Assembly: GCA_947627815.1 (NCBI GenBank)
Contig: CANQXN010000038.1
Span: forward strand, 1 to 12,793
DNA length: 12,793 bases
Direction: 5' to 3'
DNA from: an uncultured Clostridia bacterium
GTDB lineage: Bacteria > Bacillota > Clostridia > Oscillospirales > CAG-272
A model generated the notes under the pieces. It did no database searches, was not told where the DNA came from, and was given only the letters and a program-made list of their open reading frames with translations. Below, in pieces: positions 1 through 6,868 of the stretch; the stretch's first letter is position 1; each line of letters begins with the position of its first letter. The position numbers and the translations under genes are program-made.

Positions 1-2
1 CC

Positions 3-806
3 GACGCCTATCGTACCCTGCAACAGACCATCGCCGATAAACAGATAAAAACCGTTGAGATCCACGCCGGCGATACCGAACGCCTGGTGCGGCATTGGGT
101 GAGCGAGCTTACCGATCAGTTCCGCCACCACAAGGGCGTTTCTGGCGGCGCGATGAAAAAGAATCTCGCCGCGATGGCCAAGGATTTCCACGATATTCCC
201 CGGGAAAAGAAGAATCTCACCAAAGTGGGGATCGTGGGTGAAATCTATGTCAAATATTCCTCTTTCGGCAACAACGGCCTTGAGAAATTCCTGCGCGAAC
301 AGAACTGTGAGTACATGATCCCCGGCGTTTTGGGCTTTTTCCAGTATTGTTTTTCCGATTACGCCATGGACCGTAAGTATTACGGTTCGGGGCGGCTCGG
401 CGTGATGCTCGGCAAAGCGGTGCAGAAAATCACGGGGGGCTGGGAAGAGGCCATCTGTGAGGCGCTGGAACCCTATCCCGAATTTGTCAAGCCTTCCTCC
501 TTCGAAAAGCTGATGACGCTTGCCGACCGCGTGATCGATCGCGGCGTCAAGATGGGCGAGGGCTGGCTTTTGCCGGGCGAGGTGGCAGAACTCATCGAAA
601 AAGGGTATACCAATGTGATTTGCGCCCAGCCCTTCGGCTGTCTGCCAAATCACATCGTGGGGAAGGGGACGATCCGCCGCCTGCGGGAACTCTATCCCGA
701 CGCCAATATTTTCCCGGTGGATTATGACGCCGGCGCTTCCCGGGTCAATCAGGAAAACCGGATTAAACTTATGCTTGCCATGGCAAAATCGGAGACTTGT
801 TCATGA
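3..806 (+). CDS. 2-hydroxyacyl-CoA dehydratase (HgdB/BcrC-like) component, 3' part of gene
   Basis: The frame is open from base 3 with no start in the window, so the 5' end is missing. The 267 visible residues match the C-terminal part of the dehydratase-like component that, in many Clostridia, is fused to the C-terminus of large acyl-CoA dehydratase activase-related proteins of about 1400 residues. Recognisable family stretches are VGIVGEIYVKYSSFGNN, a following IPGVLGFFQY stretch, and near the end QPFGCLPNHIVGKG and FPVDYDAGAS. Such components bind an iron-sulfur cluster and, after one-electron transfer from the ATP-driven activase, dehydrate 2-hydroxyacyl-CoA. The substrate of this paralogue is not known. 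The stop overlaps the next start by four bases (ATGA, 803-806), which indicates translational coupling with the activase downstream. An internal GTG at 87 falls inside conserved-looking sequence and is not taken as the start. Confidence 0.82.
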   Translation, partial: DAYRTLQQTIADKQIKTVEIHAGDTERLVRHWVSELTDQFRHHKGVSGGAMKKNLAAMAKDFHDIPREKKNLTKVGIVGEIYVKYSSFGNNGLEKFLREQNCEYMIPGVLGFFQYCFSDYAMDRKYYGSGRLGVMLGKAVQKITGGWEEAICEALEPYPEFVKPSSFEKLMTLADRVIDRGVKMGEGWLLPGEVAELIEKGYTNVICAQPFGCLPNHIVGKGTIRRLRELYPDANIFPVDYDAGASRVNQENRIKLMLAMAKSETCS

Positions 807-3742
807 AAAAAATCGGGATTGATATCGGATCCACTACGCTCAAATGTGTTCTTCTCGATGAAGACGATACCTTACTTTTCGCTACTTATGAGCGCCATTT
901 TTCCAAAATTGCCGAGACGGTCTGCAGCGTGCTTTCCCAATTGGAAGAGCGGTATGCCGAGGACGGCTTTTTGGTGACGCTGTCCGGTTCGGCAGGTATG
1001 GGCATTGCCCATGCCTGCGATCTTCCTTTTGTGCAGGAAGTGTTTGCCGAACAGTTGGCTGTGAAACGGCTGGTGCCGGGGACCGATGTGGTGATCGAAC
1101 TCGGCGGCGAAGACGCCAAGATTCTCTTTCTCACAGGCGGGTTCGAGATGCGTATGAACGGCACCTGCGCGGGCGGCACCGGCGCTTTTATCGATCAGAT
1201 GGCCTCTTTGATGAACATTTCGCCCGATGAGCTGAACGATCTTGCACAGAAGCACACGACCCTGTATACCATCGCGTCCCGCTGCGGCGTGTTTGCCAAA
1301 TCGGATGTACAGCCGCTTTTGAATCAGGGCGCGAGAAAGGAAGATGTCTCCGCCAGCATTCTGCGCGCGGTGGTGAATCAGACCATCGCGGGGCTGGCGC
1401 AGGGCAGAAAAATCGCCGGTCAGGTGCTGTATTTGGGCGGCCCCTTGACCTTTTTGCCCGCCTTGCGCGAAAGCTTTGATGAAATGCTTGACACCAAGGG
1501 CATCTGCCCGGAAAATTCGCTTTTCTATGTGGCGCTTGGCGCCTGCTATGCCGGCACGGGCAAGGAATGCACGCTGGCGGAATTAAAGGAACTCTTTTCA
1601 CGCCCCGCCGGCGAGGGCGCGTATCAGCGCTGCCGGCCGCTGTTTACTTCTCCCGAAGAATATGAGGAATTCTGCGCGCGGCATGAACTTGCCTCCCGTG
1701 GCACCGTGGAAGAGACCGATCCCGCCGGCGAATGGTATCTCGGCATCGACGCCGGCTCCACCACGGTGAAAGCGGTGCTTTGCAACCGGGACGGCCACTT
1801 GCTCGCCCCCTTTTATACGCAAAACAACGGCAATCCCGTGCCGATCGTAAAATCCTATCTCGAAATGCTCGCGGAAAAATATCCCGATCTCTGCATCCGC
1901 TCCGCGGCGGTCACGGGTTACGGCGAGGAGATCATCAAAAACGCCTTCGATATCAATTTCGGCATTGTCGAAACCATCGCCCATTATACCGCCGCCCGGC
2001 ATTTCCGCCCCGATGTGGATTTCATTCTCGATATCGGCGGGCAGGACATCAAGTGTTTTCGTATCCGCAACGGCGCGATCGATAACCTTTACCTCAACGA
2101 GGCCTGCTCTTCGGGCTGCGGCTCGTTTCTCCAGACCTTTGCCGGGGCGCTGGGCTATTCCAGCGAGGCGTTTTCCCATCTGGCGCTTTTCGCGCCGGCG
2201 CCGGTGGACCTCGGCTCCCGCTGTACCGTCTTTATGAACAGCTCGGTCAAGCAGGCGCAAAAGGACGGCGCCACCGTGGAGGATATCGCCGCCGGTCTTT
2301 CGATCAGCGTGGTGAAAAACGCCCTCTATAAGGTGATCCGCTGTGCCACACCGGACACGCTTGGCAAAAATATCGTGGTGCAGGGCGGCACTTTCTTAAA
2401 CGACGCCGTTTTGCGCGCTTTTGAACTGGAATTGGGGCGGGAGGTGATCCGCCCAAAATACGCGCCCCTCATGGGCGCTTACGGCGCGGCGCTTTACGCG
2501 CGCGATCATACCGCCGCTTCTTCTCAGCGGCAGTTTGTCATCCGCAAGCGGCTGGAAAACTTCAAGCACGAAGTCAAAACCATGATCTGCAAGGGGTGTA
2601 CCAACCACTGCAATCTGACCGTGAACACCTTTGCCGACGGCAAGCGTTACCTGGCCGGCAACCGGTGCGAACGGGCGCTCAATCCCGGCGCGAAAAGGGA
2701 AGTATATGACCTGTACGAAGAAAAGCTCACGCTTTTAAAAGCCTGCTGTGTCAATGAGAAAAAGCCGGGTCGACCGACGGTCGGTATTCCTTTGGGGCTG
2801 AATCTCTATGAGCTTTTGCCCTTCTGGCACGCCTTTTTCAAAGCGCTTGATTTCAATGTCGTGGTGTCGCCGCTCTCCACGCGGGAACTCTATATTCGGG
2901 GACAGCACACCATCCCCTCCGATACGGCCTGCTATCCCGCCAAACTGATGCACGGCCATATCGAATGGCTGTTGGAGCAGCATGTCGACGCCATCTTCTA
3001 TCCCGACATGTCGTATAATGTAGACGAACATATGGGCGCCGACCACTATAACTGCCCGGTGGTGGCCTATTATCCGCAGGTGCTGAAGCTGAATGTACCC
3101 GGATTAAAAGAAACGCCCTTTATCTGCGACTTTTTGGGGCTTACCCGTCCCGCCTTTTTTGTCAAGCGAATGGAAGAGATCCTGCACTCCTATTTTCCCG
3201 GCGAGAGGCTGACCAAAAAACGCCTTTCGGCCGCCGCCGATGCCGCCTATGCGGCCTATTACGGCTATCTTGACGCCGTGAGGGACAAAGGCAGGGAATT
3301 TATGGCACTGGCCAAACGCGAAGGCCGCCCGGTGATCGTTCTGGCGGGTCGCCCCTATCATGTGGATCCCGAGATCAACCACGGCATCCATACGCTCATC
3401 GGGAAATTAGGCGCGGTCGTCGTCACCGAGGACAGCGTCAGCCAGTATGTGTCGCCCTTTGAAACCAAAGTGCGCAACCAATGGACCTACCATGCCCGCC
3501 TTTATGCCGCCGCCAAATATGTGGCCGCGTCGGCGCCGGAAGACAATATCAATCTGGTACAGCTCGTCTCCTTCGGCTGCGGCGTGGATGCCATCACCAC
3601 CGACGAGGTGCGGAGCATCCTCGAGAGCGCGGGCAAAATCTATACGCAAATCAAAATCGATGAAATCTCCAACATGGGCGCCGTGACCATCCGTCTGCGC
3701 AGTCTTTTCTCGGCGCTGGAAGATCGGAGGCAAGCGGTATGA
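803..3742 (+). CDS. Acyl-CoA dehydratase activase-related protein: two BcrAD/BadFG ATPase domains plus DUF2229
   Basis: A 979-residue ATP-dependent activator of a 2-hydroxyacyl-CoA dehydratase; family members inject an electron into the partner using ATP and a [4Fe-4S] cluster. The ATG at 803 is chosen over the TTG at 797 because GGAG at 791-794 sits eight bases upstream and IGIDIGSTT then follows. ATPase domain 1 (about residues 1-265) carries IGIDIGSTT, a Cys122 motif (GTCAGGTG) and Cys161 (SRCGVF). Domain 2 (from about W311) carries LGIDAGSTT, Cys435 (EACSSGCG) and Cys474 (SRCTVF). Both cysteine pairs are 39 residues apart, as in HgdC (Cys127/Cys166), where they hold the cluster at the dimer interface. 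A linker has C596-x2-C599-x3-C603 and C622, a likely further metal site. The DUF2229 region (about 660 onward) contains SDTACYPAK, GRPYHVDPEINHGI (849-862) and SFGCGVD (Cys926). The next gene overlaps by ATGA. The substrate is unknown. Confidence 0.9.
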   Translation: MKKIGIDIGSTTLKCVLLDEDDTLLFATYERHFSKIAETVCSVLSQLEERYAEDGFLVTLSGSAGMGIAHACDLPFVQEVFAEQLAVKRLVPGTDVVIELGGEDAKILFLTGGFEMRMNGTCAGGTGAFIDQMASLMNISPDELNDLAQKHTTLYTIASRCGVFAKSDVQPLLNQGARKEDVSASILRAVVNQTIAGLAQGRKIAGQVLYLGGPLTFLPALRESFDEMLDTKGICPENSLFYVALGACYAGTGKECTLAELKELFSRPAGEGAYQRCRPLFTSPEEYEEFCARHELASRGTVEETDPAGEWYLGIDAGSTTVKAVLCNRDGHLLAPFYTQNNGNPVPIVKSYLEMLAEKYPDLCIRSAAVTGYGEEIIKNAFDINFGIVETIAHYTAARHFRPDVDFILDIGGQDIKCFRIRNGAIDNLYLNEACSSGCGSFLQTFAGALGYSSEAFSHLALFAPAPVDLGSRCTVFMNSSVKQAQKDGATVEDIAAGLSISVVKNALYKVIRCATPDTLGKNIVVQGGTFLNDAVLRAFELELGREVIRPKYAPLMGAYGAALYARDHTAASSQRQFVIRKRLENFKHEVKTMICKGCTNHCNLTVNTFADGKRYLAGNRCERALNPGAKREVYDLYEEKLTLLKACCVNEKKPGRPTVGIPLGLNLYELLPFWHAFFKALDFNVVVSPLSTRELYIRGQHTIPSDTACYPAKLMHGHIEWLLEQHVDAIFYPDMSYNVDEHMGADHYNCPVVAYYPQVLKLNVPGLKETPFICDFLGLTRPAFFVKRMEEILHSYFPGERLTKKRLSAAADAAYAAYYGYLDAVRDKGREFMALAKREGRPVIVLAGRPYHVDPEINHGIHTLIGKLGAVVVTEDSVSQYVSPFETKVRNQWTYHARLYAAAKYVAASAPEDNINLVQLVSFGCGVDAITTDEVRSILESAGKIYTQIKIDEISNMGAVTIRLRSLFSALEDRRQAV

Positions 3743-4473
3743 ATCCTACCCTGTTAAAGGTATTGCTCTATTTGGGGGCGGCGCTGTCGGCGTATCTCAT
3801 TTGCAGCGTCAATCCCGCCATCATTCTGTCCAAGGCGATCTATCATCAGGATATCCGCACATTGGGCAGCCATAACGCCGGCTTTACCAATTTCAAGCGC
3901 TGCTTCGGCGGCCGCCACGCCTGGTTTGTCTTTTTTTTAGACATTGCCAAGTCGCTTGTGCCGTGTATCGTGTTCGGGCTTTTGTTCCGCTCTCTCTACG
4001 ACGCCTGGCAGCTCGGCGTGGCCTTCACCGGCTTTTTCGGGATGCTGGGACACGCCTATCCGATCTGGTATCGCTTTCAGGGCGGAAAAGCCTTTCTCGT
4101 CTATGTAGCGACGGTCTTTATGGTGGACTGGCGGGTCGGGCTGATCGCTTTCGGCCTCTTCCTCCTTTTGCTTTTCACGGTGAAATACATGTCGCTGGCA
4201 AGCCTCTCCACCGCGCTGAGCGCGCCGGTAGCGCTGTTCCTTTTTGACCTTTTGGACGGGAATGGAAGCCTGAATGTCTGGGTGCTGGTTCTCTGCCTTC
4301 TCTGCGCCCTGCTTCTGGTGTTTCGTCACAAGGCCAATATTGTGCGCCTGATTCACGGTGAGGAAAAGAAATTTTCTCTGTTCGGCAAGTCAAAGCAGCC
4401 GGCCGGAGCGGGAGCGCCGGCAGCGGCGTCGGAAGGCAAGGCGCCCGCCTCCGCCGGACACAAACAGGAATAA
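3739..4473 (+). CDS. plsY: Glycerol-3-phosphate acyltransferase, PlsY family
   Basis: An integral membrane enzyme that transfers an acyl group from acyl-phosphate to glycerol-3-phosphate, making lysophosphatidic acid for phospholipid synthesis. The 244 residues contain the PlsY motifs: GSHNAGFTNFKR (43-54, canonical form GSGNxGATNxxR), GHAYPIWYRFQGGK (104-117) and RHKANIVRLIHGEEKKF near 196-212. Hydrophobic segments lie near residues 5-30, 62-85, 93-108, 118-150 and 155-195. GGAGG at 3726-3730 is eight bases before the ATG, which overlaps the activase stop (ATGA). Oddities are His45-Asn46 and Phe49 in motif 1, where Gly-Asn and Ala are usual, and a hydrophilic Ala/Gly/Pro/Lys-rich tail of about 28 residues (217-244) beyond the normal end. 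A housekeeping plsY is possible, but the altered motif and the dehydratase context also allow a paralogue with a specialised role. Confidence 0.88.
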   Translation: MNPTLLKVLLYLGAALSAYLICSVNPAIILSKAIYHQDIRTLGSHNAGFTNFKRCFGGRHAWFVFFLDIAKSLVPCIVFGLLFRSLYDAWQLGVAFTGFFGMLGHAYPIWYRFQGGKAFLVYVATVFMVDWRVGLIAFGLFLLLLFTVKYMSLASLSTALSAPVALFLFDLLDGNGSLNVWVLVLCLLCALLLVFRHKANIVRLIHGEEKKFSLFGKSKQPAGAGAPAAASEGKAPASAGHKQE

Positions 4474-4569
4474 ATCGCGAATACAAGCAACCCACGGCGC
4501 TTTTACAAAAGATATTCTGATCGGATCTTGTAAGCCTGCCGCCTGATCCCGCAATAAAAGGGCGGCCGG

Positions 4570-4616
4570 GAAGGGATTCGCATTTGAGAAAGGATGACCG
4601 ATGGCAGAATCCCTTC
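4570..4616 (+). promoter_or_regulatory. Perfect 10-bp inverted repeat enclosing the RBS and start codon of radC
   Basis: GAAGGGATTC (4570-4579) and GAATCCCTTC (4607-4616) are perfect reverse complements, separated by 27 bases. That loop holds the ribosome binding site (AAAGGA, just before 4595) and the ATG at 4601, so an mRNA hairpin here would present or restrict the translation start. The symmetry is read directly from the sequence; a regulatory role, or alternatively an operator function, is inference. No clear promoter was found in 4474-4569: a TTTACA at 4502 lacks a good -10. Confidence 0.45.
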
Positions 4617-5323
4617 ATAAAGCGCATCGCGAGCGTATGCGCCAAAAGTATCAAAACGGCGGCCGGGATGCCATGCCGGATCATGAACTTTTAGAGCTTC
4701 TCCTCTTTTCGGTGATTCCGCGTCGGAATACCAACGAGATTGCCCACCGGCTTTTGGCGACCTTCGGCTCGTTGGATGGCGTTATCCATGCCACGCCCGA
4801 ACAGCTTTGCCAGATCGAAGGCATCGGGCGCGAAGCGTCTTTTTTCCTGACCGAGTTGCCCTATTTCATTTATCGTGCGGAGGCCAGAAAGACCAAACGG
4901 ATGCTCATACGATCCTTAGAAGAACTGGGTCATTTTCTGATCTCCCAATTCCGTGGCATAGAAAAAGAAACGGTTCTGCTTTTGACGCTCGACAATGCCG
5001 AACGGTTGCTGAAACTTCACAAAGTGTGCGAGGGTACGGTCAGTTCGTCCGCCCTTTCGCCGCGCAAGATCGCCGAACTCGCCTTCGAAGACCGTGCGGC
5101 CGGCGTGATCTTAGCGCACAACCATCCCGGCGGCGTGGCCGAGCCGTCCGATGAGGATGTGACGACAACGCGCTTTCTCCGCCGCGCTTTGGCTATGATC
5201 GATCTGCCTTTGGATGAGCATATCATTGTGGCGGGGGACAGCTACTATCCGATTATTACGGAAATGGATCGGCAAGCCGCCTTCCGGCGTCAGCAGGCGG
5301 AGGAAGCGGAGTGTTTTTCCTAA
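4601..5323 (+). CDS. radC: RadC-family JAB/MPN-domain protein (UPF0758)
   Basis: A 240-residue RadC homologue. The N-terminal part (about 25-85) has the PDHELLELLLFSVIPRRNTNEIA signature region and a helix-hairpin-helix-like segment (QLCQIEGIGREA, 68-79). The C-terminal part (about 105-225) is the JAB metalloprotease-like domain, with H173-N-H175-P-G-G and P182-S-x-x-D186 forming the JAMM zinc motif and a glutamate near 121-123 as the likely partner residue. RadC was named for a DNA repair phenotype that was later attributed to recG, and its biochemical role is unsettled. Length and motif order are normal. The ATG at 4601 follows an AAAGGA site by about seven bases. The gene is 127 bases after plsY with no clear terminator between them, so read-through is possible. 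It ends at the bidirectional terminator near 5350. Confidence 0.93.
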   Translation: MAESLHKAHRERMRQKYQNGGRDAMPDHELLELLLFSVIPRRNTNEIAHRLLATFGSLDGVIHATPEQLCQIEGIGREASFFLTELPYFIYRAEARKTKRMLIRSLEELGHFLISQFRGIEKETVLLLTLDNAERLLKLHKVCEGTVSSSALSPRKIAELAFEDRAAGVILAHNHPGGVAEPSDEDVTTTRFLRRALAMIDLPLDEHIIVAGDSYYPIITEMDRQAAFRRQQAEEAECFS

Positions 5324-5345
5324 AATGCATCATAAAATACGATGG

Positions 5346-5377
5346 AAAAAGCATACTTGTATAACAAGTATGTTTTC
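5346..5377. terminator. Bidirectional intrinsic terminator between radC and the convergent oxidoreductase
   Basis: CATACTTGT (5352-5360), a 3-base ATA loop and ACAAGTATG (5364-5372) form a perfect 9-bp stem. It is preceded by AAAAA (5346-5350) and followed by TTTTCTTT (5373-5380), so either strand yields a hairpin with a U-rich tail. It lies exactly between the ends of two convergent genes (5323 and 5382). Confidence 0.85.
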
Positions 5378-5381
5378 TTTG

Positions 5382-6698
5382 TCATTTAGTGGGGTCGCTC
5401 CATCCCGGGGTCATATCGCCGTTTGCGGGATTGTCGAGGACCTTTCCGTCGGCGGTAAACCGCGAGCCATGGCAGGGACAGTCCCAGGTTTGTTCCTCGG
5501 CGTTCCAATGGAGCGCACAGCCCATATGCGGACAACGGCGCCGCCCGGGGGTCAGGAGATCGGCGGCCGCTTCCATACTGTTCAGGGCGAGTTGAGGATG
5601 AGAAAGAGAGCGGGCGGGCGAAAAGAGCGCGGTATAGGGATTGTCTTTGTCCAAAAGCAGATCCCGCAGTAGCAGAGCCGCCGCCATTGCGCCGGTCATG
5701 CCCCACTTGTTAAATCCGGTCGCCACATAAAGGGCGGGCGTTGAGGAGCCATAGAGACCGATATACGGCATACCGTCTAAACTCATGCAGTCCTGTGTTG
5801 CCCAGGCGTGTGTTTCTTCGGCTTCGGGATAGTGTTTTGACGCAAAGGCGCGCAGCACTTCCCATCCTTTTCCTTTTTTTCCGGGGCGCATACCACCGCC
5901 GCCCAAAAGAAGCTCTCCCTGCGCATTGCGAAACGAAAGCCCACAGCGCGCCTCGTCGATATACATACCGTGGTAGTCAGGCGCGTTCTGCAAGGCCAAG
6001 ACATAGGAACGGTGCTGATACAGCTTGAGGAAATACAGGCCGTGTTTGTTGATAAAAGGAAAATGCGTGGCGACCACGATCCGATCGGCGTAAATTCTGC
6101 CGTGACTGGTGACGGCGGCGCCGTTTTCCATGGCGAGTACGGCGGTATTTTCCAAGATCGGCAGGGGCGACGCCAGCGCCGAAAGAAATTTTAAAGGATG
6201 AAATTGCGCTTGATTTTCGGTTTTGACGGCGCCGACAGTGGGCAGGGGAAGTAAAAGCGACTCTTCAAAATCCCCCGGCGCGCCGATGCGGTCAAGCGCC
6301 GACAGTTCTTTTTCAATGAGATCGGTGTTTTTCAGGCTGTAAACATAGTTGGTCTTTCGTTCAAAATCACAGGGAAACGTTTCGGCGAGTTTGGCGTATT
6401 CTTCCAAAGCGGCGGTATTGGCGGCGTAAAAGCCGACGGCGGTCTCCTCGCCGTAACGCTTTAAGAGCTTATGATAGACAAGCCCCTGCTGGACATTGAT
6501 TTTTGCCGTGGTGTTCTGTGTGACGCCGCCGCAGATCCTTCCTTTTTCCACAAGAAGACAGCGGACGCCGCTTTCTTTCAGATAGTGTGCCGTCAAAAGC
6601 CCGGCGATGCCGCCGCCGATGATCAGCACATCTGTGCGTGTATCTCCCGCTAAAGGGGGAAAAGACGGCATAGGAATATCTTGCCAGATCGAACGCAT
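5382..6698 (-). CDS. FAD-dependent oxidoreductase with C-terminal Rieske [2Fe-2S] domain (YhfW-like)
   Basis: A 438-residue soluble flavoprotein. The N-terminus has a DadA/glycine-oxidase type dinucleotide-binding fold (DVLIIGGGIAG, 23-33, then VEKGR at 50-54). A late FAD-contact segment, ATGFNKWGMT, is at 326-335. The C-terminus is a Rieske domain: C389-P-H391 and C407-P-C409-H410 supply the two Cys and two His cluster ligands, and C394 and C409 match the extra cysteine pair of that fold (CPHMGCALHWN, DCPCHGSRF). This architecture matches Bacillus YhfW; the substrate is unknown. The ATG at 6698 is chosen because GGGAGG (6704-6709, read on the minus strand) lies five bases upstream. A longer frame to 6800 adds only a lysine-rich, non-conserved leader. 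It converges on radC and diverges from the tocopherol-cyclase-like gene. Confidence 0.9.
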   Translation of the reverse strand: MRSIWQDIPMPSFPPLAGDTRTDVLIIGGGIAGLLTAHYLKESGVRCLLVEKGRICGGVTQNTTAKINVQQGLVYHKLLKRYGEETAVGFYAANTAALEEYAKLAETFPCDFERKTNYVYSLKNTDLIEKELSALDRIGAPGDFEESLLLPLPTVGAVKTENQAQFHPLKFLSALASPLPILENTAVLAMENGAAVTSHGRIYADRIVVATHFPFINKHGLYFLKLYQHRSYVLALQNAPDYHGMYIDEARCGLSFRNAQGELLLGGGGMRPGKKGKGWEVLRAFASKHYPEAEETHAWATQDCMSLDGMPYIGLYGSSTPALYVATGFNKWGMTGAMAAALLLRDLLLDKDNPYTALFSPARSLSHPQLALNSMEAAADLLTPGRRRCPHMGCALHWNAEEQTWDCPCHGSRFTADGKVLDNPANGDMTPGWSDPTK

Positions 6699-6712
6699 GA
6701 TAACCTCCCGAT

Positions 6713-6738
6713 ACCGGAAGGCGATGTCGGATTCCGGT
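6713..6738. repeat. 7-bp inverted repeat upstream of the FAD/Rieske gene
   Basis: ACCGGAA (6713-6719) and TTCCGGT (6732-6738) are perfect reverse complements with a 12-base spacer. The repeat sits just upstream of the GGGAGG ribosome binding site of the minus-strand oxidoreductase, within the 170-base divergent intergenic region. It could be an operator for a dimeric repressor or a leader hairpin. No convincing -35/-10 pair was found for either divergent gene, so the placement relative to a promoter is unknown. Confidence 0.35.
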
Positions 6739-6868
6739 TTGGTCTTTTTGTTCTTTTGGGTAGTATGGCCGGTTTTCTTTTTTTCATGCGGCAACGGCAA
6801 AAAAGCGCATAACTTTTCTCTTGAAAAGGAAAAATATTCCTATCACATCATCATAGACGGGGGTCGGG

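Noticed and set aside
1598..2260. Minus-strand open frame of 220 codons inside the activase gene
   Set aside because: Its composition is typical of an antisense shadow (His/Arg/Gly-rich), and the plus-strand frame carries clear conserved motifs throughout.
6699..6800. 34-residue N-terminal extension of the FAD/Rieske protein
   Set aside because: The extension is lysine-rich and unlike the family. The inner ATG at 6698 has a GGGAGG site five bases upstream.
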